A stretch of 10,561 bases of DNA from Coemansia sp. RSA 1804. Taxonomy: Eukaryota > Kickxellomycota > Kickxellomycetes > Kickxellales > Kickxellaceae. The position numbers and the translations under genes were made by a program. Shown here one piece after another: positions 7,722-10,561 of this stretch; position 1 is the stretch's first letter, and the number at the start of each line of letters is the position of its first letter. Location of the stretch: contig JANBTH010000858.1 of assembly GCA_027578815.1 (NCBI GenBank), positions 1 through 10,561 on the forward strand, written 5' to 3'. The notes under the pieces were generated by a model. The model worked only from the letters and a program-made list of their open reading frames with translations, was not told the origin of the DNA and did no database searches.

Positions 7722-9770
7722 TCAAGAAGAAAGCTCGCTGTAGAGGCCATCGAGAATATCAGCAAAATGGGCCTTGGCCTCACGGCGTTTGAGCTTGAGC
7801 GTGGGGGTGAGAAGACCGGCCCTATCGAAGGGGACGGGGAGCAAGCGGATGCGCTTAGGGACCTCGTAGCCAAGAAGGCCATGCGTCCTGCACCACGCCG
7901 ACAGCTCGGCAAGAACCTCCTGGCAAACCCCGGTGTCGCCACACAGATCGGCAAACGCAGAGGCATTGGCATCCGCAGCAAAGCGGGCAGGCAGCGCGCC
8001 CTTTGACTTGAGGAACATCGGGAGCAGCGTCTCGTCGGGGACCACAATGGCAACCAGCGCGCTCTTCAGCGGGTCGCCGTAGACGAAGGCCTGGCTGACA
8101 ACAAAGTGGTCGGTGCAGATGTTCTCGATCCTCTCCGGAGCCACGAACTCGCCCTGCGCCAGCTTGAATAGGTTGTTCTTGCGGTCGATCACGTGCAGCC
8201 TGTTCCTGGCGTCCAGGAACCCGATATCGCTGGTGCACAGCCAGCCGTCCTCGGTGAAGGCCTGGCGGGTGAGGTCCGGGCGGGCGTAGTACTCGGCGGC
8301 AACGTGGCCGCCCTTTATCAGGATCTCGCCGCGCGGGTACGGGGCATCGTCGACGGTGTAGCCCAGGTCGGGGACGCTGCGGAGTTTCATCATTGCGCAG
8401 GGGATCGGGGCACCCACGTTGCCGGACTCGGAGTCGTCCATCTGGGTGACAGTCGTGGGCCCGATTGTCTCGGACAGGCCGTAGCCCTCGAGCACCTTGC
8501 ACGAGAAGCAGCACCGCAGGAACTCGAGCGTCTCGGCGGAAATGGGGGCCGAGCCCGACACGATGAGCCGCAGGTTGCCGCCGAACTTGTCGCGCAGGGG
8601 CTTGAAGACAACGCGGTCCCAGAGCCAATGGGACGCCTGGCCACGCGCCGTCAGGTTGCCGCGCTTCGTCGAGTACGCGTACTGGAACAGCGCGGAGGGG
8701 AGGCCGCCCTTGGCCCTGACGGCCGCCAGGATCCTGTCCTGGATCCTGTTGAAGATGCGCGGCACGCCAACAAACACGGTGGGCTGCAGGGCCCGGAGAT
8801 CCTCGACGAGCTTGGCCGGATCGCTCCGCGGAAACGCCGTGCGGCCGCCGAACGACAGCGCCACATGCATCACCATGCGGCCCAGACAGTGCGCGAGCGG
8901 GAGAAAGCCCAGCGAGCAGTCGTGCGCGGAGAACCGGTACATATCTCCGTGCTCGATCAGCGCCGCCGCGGCAGCCACCGTGGCCAGCATGTTGGCGTGT
9001 GTTAGTACCACGCCCTTGTATGTGCCCGACGTTCCCGACGTGTACACGATGGTGGCCACGTCCTCGGGCGTCGGCAGCTTCTCGGGCTCGACCGGCCGGC
9101 GCGCACCCAGATCCTCGACGGCCCGGAACGGCACCACCGCGGGGCCGGACGGGCTCCCGCCACGGCTCTGCAGGCCCAGACCGGTGGGGCCCGCAATGCC
9201 ATCCTGGTCGACCAGAACCACGGTGCGCAGACCCGGGACGGCGCCGGCGATACGCAGGACGGTCTGCGCGTGGCGGGTGGAGGCAACGACGGCCTTCATC
9301 CCGACCTCGGCGACGATGCCCTCGAGCGCCGCCGCGCTCAGCGACACGAACAGGGGCACCGACACGAAGCGGTGGTAGTAGCAGGCGAACTCGGCCGCCA
9401 CCCACTCGACCGAGTTGTCCAGCAGCACGCCGACCCTGTCGCCGGGCTGCACGCCCAGCACCCGCAGCCCCGAGCCCAGGTTGACAAACCGCTCGTGGAA
9501 CAGGTCCCACGTGACCCACCGGTACGCGCCCACGCTGCCCATGCCGTCGACGATCGGCCGGTACCCGAAGACCGGCGCCCCCTTTTCGCCGAGCGCCCGG
9601 CCGCGCAGGTAGTTGTCGTACAGCGAGTGCACGCCCCGCGTGTGCTGGATTAGCCGGCCGTCTGCGGCGATGTGGTTTACGAATGGTTTGGTTTCGCCCG
9701 GCGCGGCGGTGGATCCGGGGACCTCGACAGCAGCAAAGGGTGGGGGGCGGCGGCTGTTGCTGGGAGACAT
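7722..9770 (-). CDS. Acyl-CoA synthetase paralogue with altered adenylation motifs, ACS2
   Basis: This 682-aa member of the same Faa2/ACSL-like family as ACS1 is predicted to form acyl-CoA from a carboxylic acid, ATP and CoA. The motifs are YTSGTSGTYKGV at 243-254 (P-loop), LPLAHCLGR at 290-298, GVPRIFNRI at 335-343, SGSAPIS at 405-411, EGYGLSETIGP at 428-438, DGWLCTSDIG at 508-517, IDRKNNLFKLAQGEFV at 528-543, and the adenylation lysine K659 in LTPTLKLKR. Two positions are unusual: the P-loop has Tyr251 where Pro normally precedes Lys252, and the TGD motif reads TSD (513-515). The essential Lys, Glu, Asp and Arg residues remain, so activity is plausible but specificity or rate may differ. 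The first ATG (A at -3) gives an N-terminus aligning with ACS1; the frame extends upstream only to a TTG at 9878. The C-terminus is ELSS, with no PTS1. Third codon positions are almost all G/C in the 5' two thirds, unlike ACS1. Confidence 0.93.
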   Translation of the reverse strand: MSPSNSRRPPPFAAVEVPGSTAAPGETKPFVNHIAADGRLIQHTRGVHSLYDNYLRGRALGEKGAPVFGYRPIVDGMGSVGAYRWVTWDLFHERFVNLGSGLRVLGVQPGDRVGVLLDNSVEWVAAEFACYYHRFVSVPLFVSLSAAALEGIVAEVGMKAVVASTRHAQTVLRIAGAVPGLRTVVLVDQDGIAGPTGLGLQSRGGSPSGPAVVPFRAVEDLGARRPVEPEKLPTPEDVATIVYTSGTSGTYKGVVLTHANMLATVAAAAALIEHGDMYRFSAHDCSLGFLPLAHCLGRMVMHVALSFGGRTAFPRSDPAKLVEDLRALQPTVFVGVPRIFNRIQDRILAAVRAKGGLPSALFQYAYSTKRGNLTARGQASHWLWDRVVFKPLRDKFGGNLRLIVSGSAPISAETLEFLRCCFSCKVLEGYGLSETIGPTTVTQMDDSESGNVGAPIPCAMMKLRSVPDLGYTVDDAPYPRGEILIKGGHVAAEYYARPDLTRQAFTEDGWLCTSDIGFLDARNRLHVIDRKNNLFKLAQGEFVAPERIENICTDHFVVSQAFVYGDPLKSALVAIVVPDETLLPMFLKSKGALPARFAADANASAFADLCGDTGVCQEVLAELSAWCRTHGLLGYEVPKRIRLLPVPFDRAGLLTPTLKLKRREAKAHFADILDGLYSELSS

Positions 9771-10262
9771 TCTATAAAGGTGAGGGGGGGGGGAGGCGGA
9801 AAGGAGCGATGGAATGGAATTGGGGGGGGGGAGCAAATAATGATATAGAGAGGCGAGGGGAATAGGAGAGGCAAGCAAAGGGGAAAACGGTAAAGTGGAT
9901 GGGATGATCCCGCTTTAGTTGGTCTTTGAATTCATTTCGCTCCTCCTCTGGTCCGTGCCATGTGCTTTTTCCAACGCTTGATTAAAGCATGATCTGATGA
10001 TTCGCGTGGTTGTGAGGAATCATCATCTCAGTTGTTTGTTTTTGCGGATGGCAGAAGATGATCACTGGCGGCCCTCCCATTTTGGGGAGGGGGAGCGGTA
10101 GCAGATCCTTGGATTGATTGTTTTGAAAAGAAAAAAAGATGGCCTGATACCGGTGGGGAAATAAGGAGGGGCAAGTGCATCATCATTTCCTTCTCTCCCC
10201 TTGTCGCCAGAAATCAATTTCCCTCCCATTCTTTCTTCGACAGCAAACCACCAGCATTAGGA
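9771..10262. promoter_or_regulatory. Divergent promoter region between ACS2 and the mitochondrial-protein gene
   Basis: This 492-bp spacer separates two start codons facing away from each other, so it likely serves as a bidirectional promoter plus two 5' UTRs. On the ACS2 sense strand the last 70 bases are strongly pyrimidine-rich with two C10 runs. Two dyads are visible: TGATGATTC/GAATCATCA at 9995-10003 and 10017-10025, and CCCTCCC/GGGAGGG at 10072-10078 and 10085-10091. AGGGG/CCCCT pentamers, which resemble yeast STREs, occur at about 10088, 10167 and 10197. No fatty-acid-response CCTCGG motif is seen. The frame of the right-hand gene is open back to 10062 but has no ATG before 10263. Confidence 0.5.
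9784..9831. repeat. Two G10 homopolymer runs in the ACS2 5' UTR/promoter
   Basis: Runs of ten G occur at 9784-9793 and 9822-9831 on the plus strand, that is C10 in the ACS2 sense direction, 14 and 52 bases before the ACS2 ATG. Between them lie further GG/GGG groups, so the plus strand has the raw material for a G-quadruplex. Run lengths in homopolymers are also prone to assembly error. Confidence 0.8.
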
Positions 10263-10430
10263 ATGACGATGATGATGATGATGATGCACCAGATGCTTTC
10301 CCGAACCAGGGTGCTTGGCAGCAGCGCCATCAGCACCATCGGCGGCAGGCGGGGCGGCGTGCAGCCAAGGGGATTGCCCCTGCTACTAATGCAGCAGCAG
10401 AGCAGGGCGCGCGCGTACTCGACAAACAAC

Positions 10431-10462
<32 letters not shown>

Positions 10463-10561
10463 GCCCAGGCTGGACCAGTCGGCAATGGGGCAGAGCGAGC
10501 AGGGGAAGAAGAACCAGGGCCGGTGGTTCATCTTCGGGATCCACCCGTTCGCGCTGTTCGC
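10263..10561 (+). CDS. Mitochondrial protein with N-terminal presequence, first 99 residues (gene runs off the right edge)
   Basis: The frame is open from the ATG at 10263 to the window end. The protein begins MTMMMMMMHQMLSRTRVLG and has many Arg, Ser, Gly and Gln but almost no acidic residues over the first 55 positions, typical of a mitochondrial matrix-targeting presequence. RARAYSTNN at 48-56 contains R50-A51-Y52/S53, which matches the R-x-Y/S cleavage pattern of matrix processing peptidase plus Icp55. The likely mature N-terminus is Ser53, followed by a poly-Ser tract (58-66), a polar linker, and GRWFIFGIHPFALF at 86-99, which looks like the start of a transmembrane helix. An inner-membrane protein is therefore plausible. 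I do not recognise the family from this part. The initiation site is an ATG microsatellite; Met11 is an alternative start that would still leave a full presequence. The gene is divergent from ACS2. Confidence 0.72.
10266..10286 (+). repeat. ATG trinucleotide repeat at the initiation site
   Basis: After ATG-ACG there are six consecutive ATG codons (10269-10286), in frame with the mitochondrial-protein gene, giving a run of Met residues. Any of them could serve for initiation, and length changes by whole units would keep the frame. Confidence 0.85.
10432..10462 (+). repeat. (AGC)9 microsatellite encoding poly-Ser
   Basis: Nine AGC codons (10434-10460) follow GGC and encode Ser58-Ser66 of the mitochondrial protein, just after the predicted presequence cleavage site. 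It is a pure trinucleotide repeat and probably length-polymorphic. In other frames it would read poly-Gln or poly-Ala, but only the Ser frame gives a coherent protein. Confidence 0.85.

Noticed and set aside
8193..9484. Long plus-strand frames (270, 293 and 161 codons) antisense to ACS2
   Set aside because: GC-rich antisense of a real gene, with low-complexity Arg/Ala/Pro composition and no recognisable motif.
7855..9519. 554-codon minus-strand frame inside ACS2
   Set aside because: Arg/Gly/Pro/Ala-rich with no domain. It is an out-of-frame shadow of ACS2 produced by its high GC, while the ACS2 frame has all family motifs.
9771..9878. 36-residue N-terminal extension of ACS2
   Set aside because: It starts at TTG, and the Pro/Ser/Leu-rich peptide comes from C-rich leader DNA with homopolymers. 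The ATG at 9770 gives an N-terminus comparable to ACS1.
10214..10531. 105-codon minus-strand frame with poly-Leu
   Set aside because: The Leu run is the antisense of the (AGC)9 repeat. The plus-strand frame gives a coherent mitochondrial presequence.
1..10561. CRISPR array, rRNA, integrase/transposase genes, biosynthetic megasynthase
   Set aside because: I looked for regularly spaced repeats, conserved rRNA stretches and characteristic protein motifs, and saw none. The adenylation motifs belong to acyl-CoA synthetases without carrier-protein domains.

Overview
The window looks like nuclear DNA of an early-diverging fungus; Kickxellomycotina (Coemansia/Linderina-like) is my tentative guess. 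The basis is eukaryotic gene structure with no operon signals, long AT-rich non-coding spacers, ATG contexts mostly with a purine at -3, a fungal Faa2-like acyl-CoA synthetase pair, and uninterrupted (intronless) reading frames for long enzymes. Taxonomy is inference; no rRNA or other marker is present.

Layout from left to right: (1) the 5' part of an unrecognised minus-strand gene running off the left edge (1-677); (2) a 1.5-kb AT-rich divergent spacer with a TG/CG-rich minisatellite; (3) ACS1, a complete plus-strand acyl-CoA synthetase of 668 aa (2209-4215); (4) a 0.4-kb spacer; (5) GST1, a plus-strand glutathione S-transferase-like protein of 222 aa (4619-5287); (6) a 143-bp convergent spacer holding a perfect 8-bp hairpin; (7) GST2, a paralogue of 221 aa on the minus strand (5431-6096); (8) a 1.6-kb, very AT-rich spacer; (9) ACS2, a second acyl-CoA synthetase of 682 aa on the minus strand (7722-9770), far more GC-rich than ACS1; (10) a 0.5-kb divergent spacer with two G10 runs; (11) the first 99 codons of a plus-strand gene with a clear mitochondrial presequence, running off the right edge (10263-end).

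The main point is the symmetry: ACS1> GST1> <GST2 <ACS2. A two-gene unit (acyl-CoA synthetase plus GST) is present twice, in mirror image about an axis near 5.36 kb, and both gene pairs are clearly paralogous. This suggests an old inverted duplication, or selected clustering, of a lipid-activation/electrophile-detoxification module. The two halves then diverged: ACS2 has an extreme GC bias and two changes in otherwise near-invariant adenylation motifs. Functional coupling of the synthetases with the GSTs is a hypothesis; the gene order and paralogy are read directly from the sequence.

Two genes are cut by the window edges (left unknown protein, right mitochondrial protein). Both read without a stop into the edge, so only their N-terminal parts can be described.
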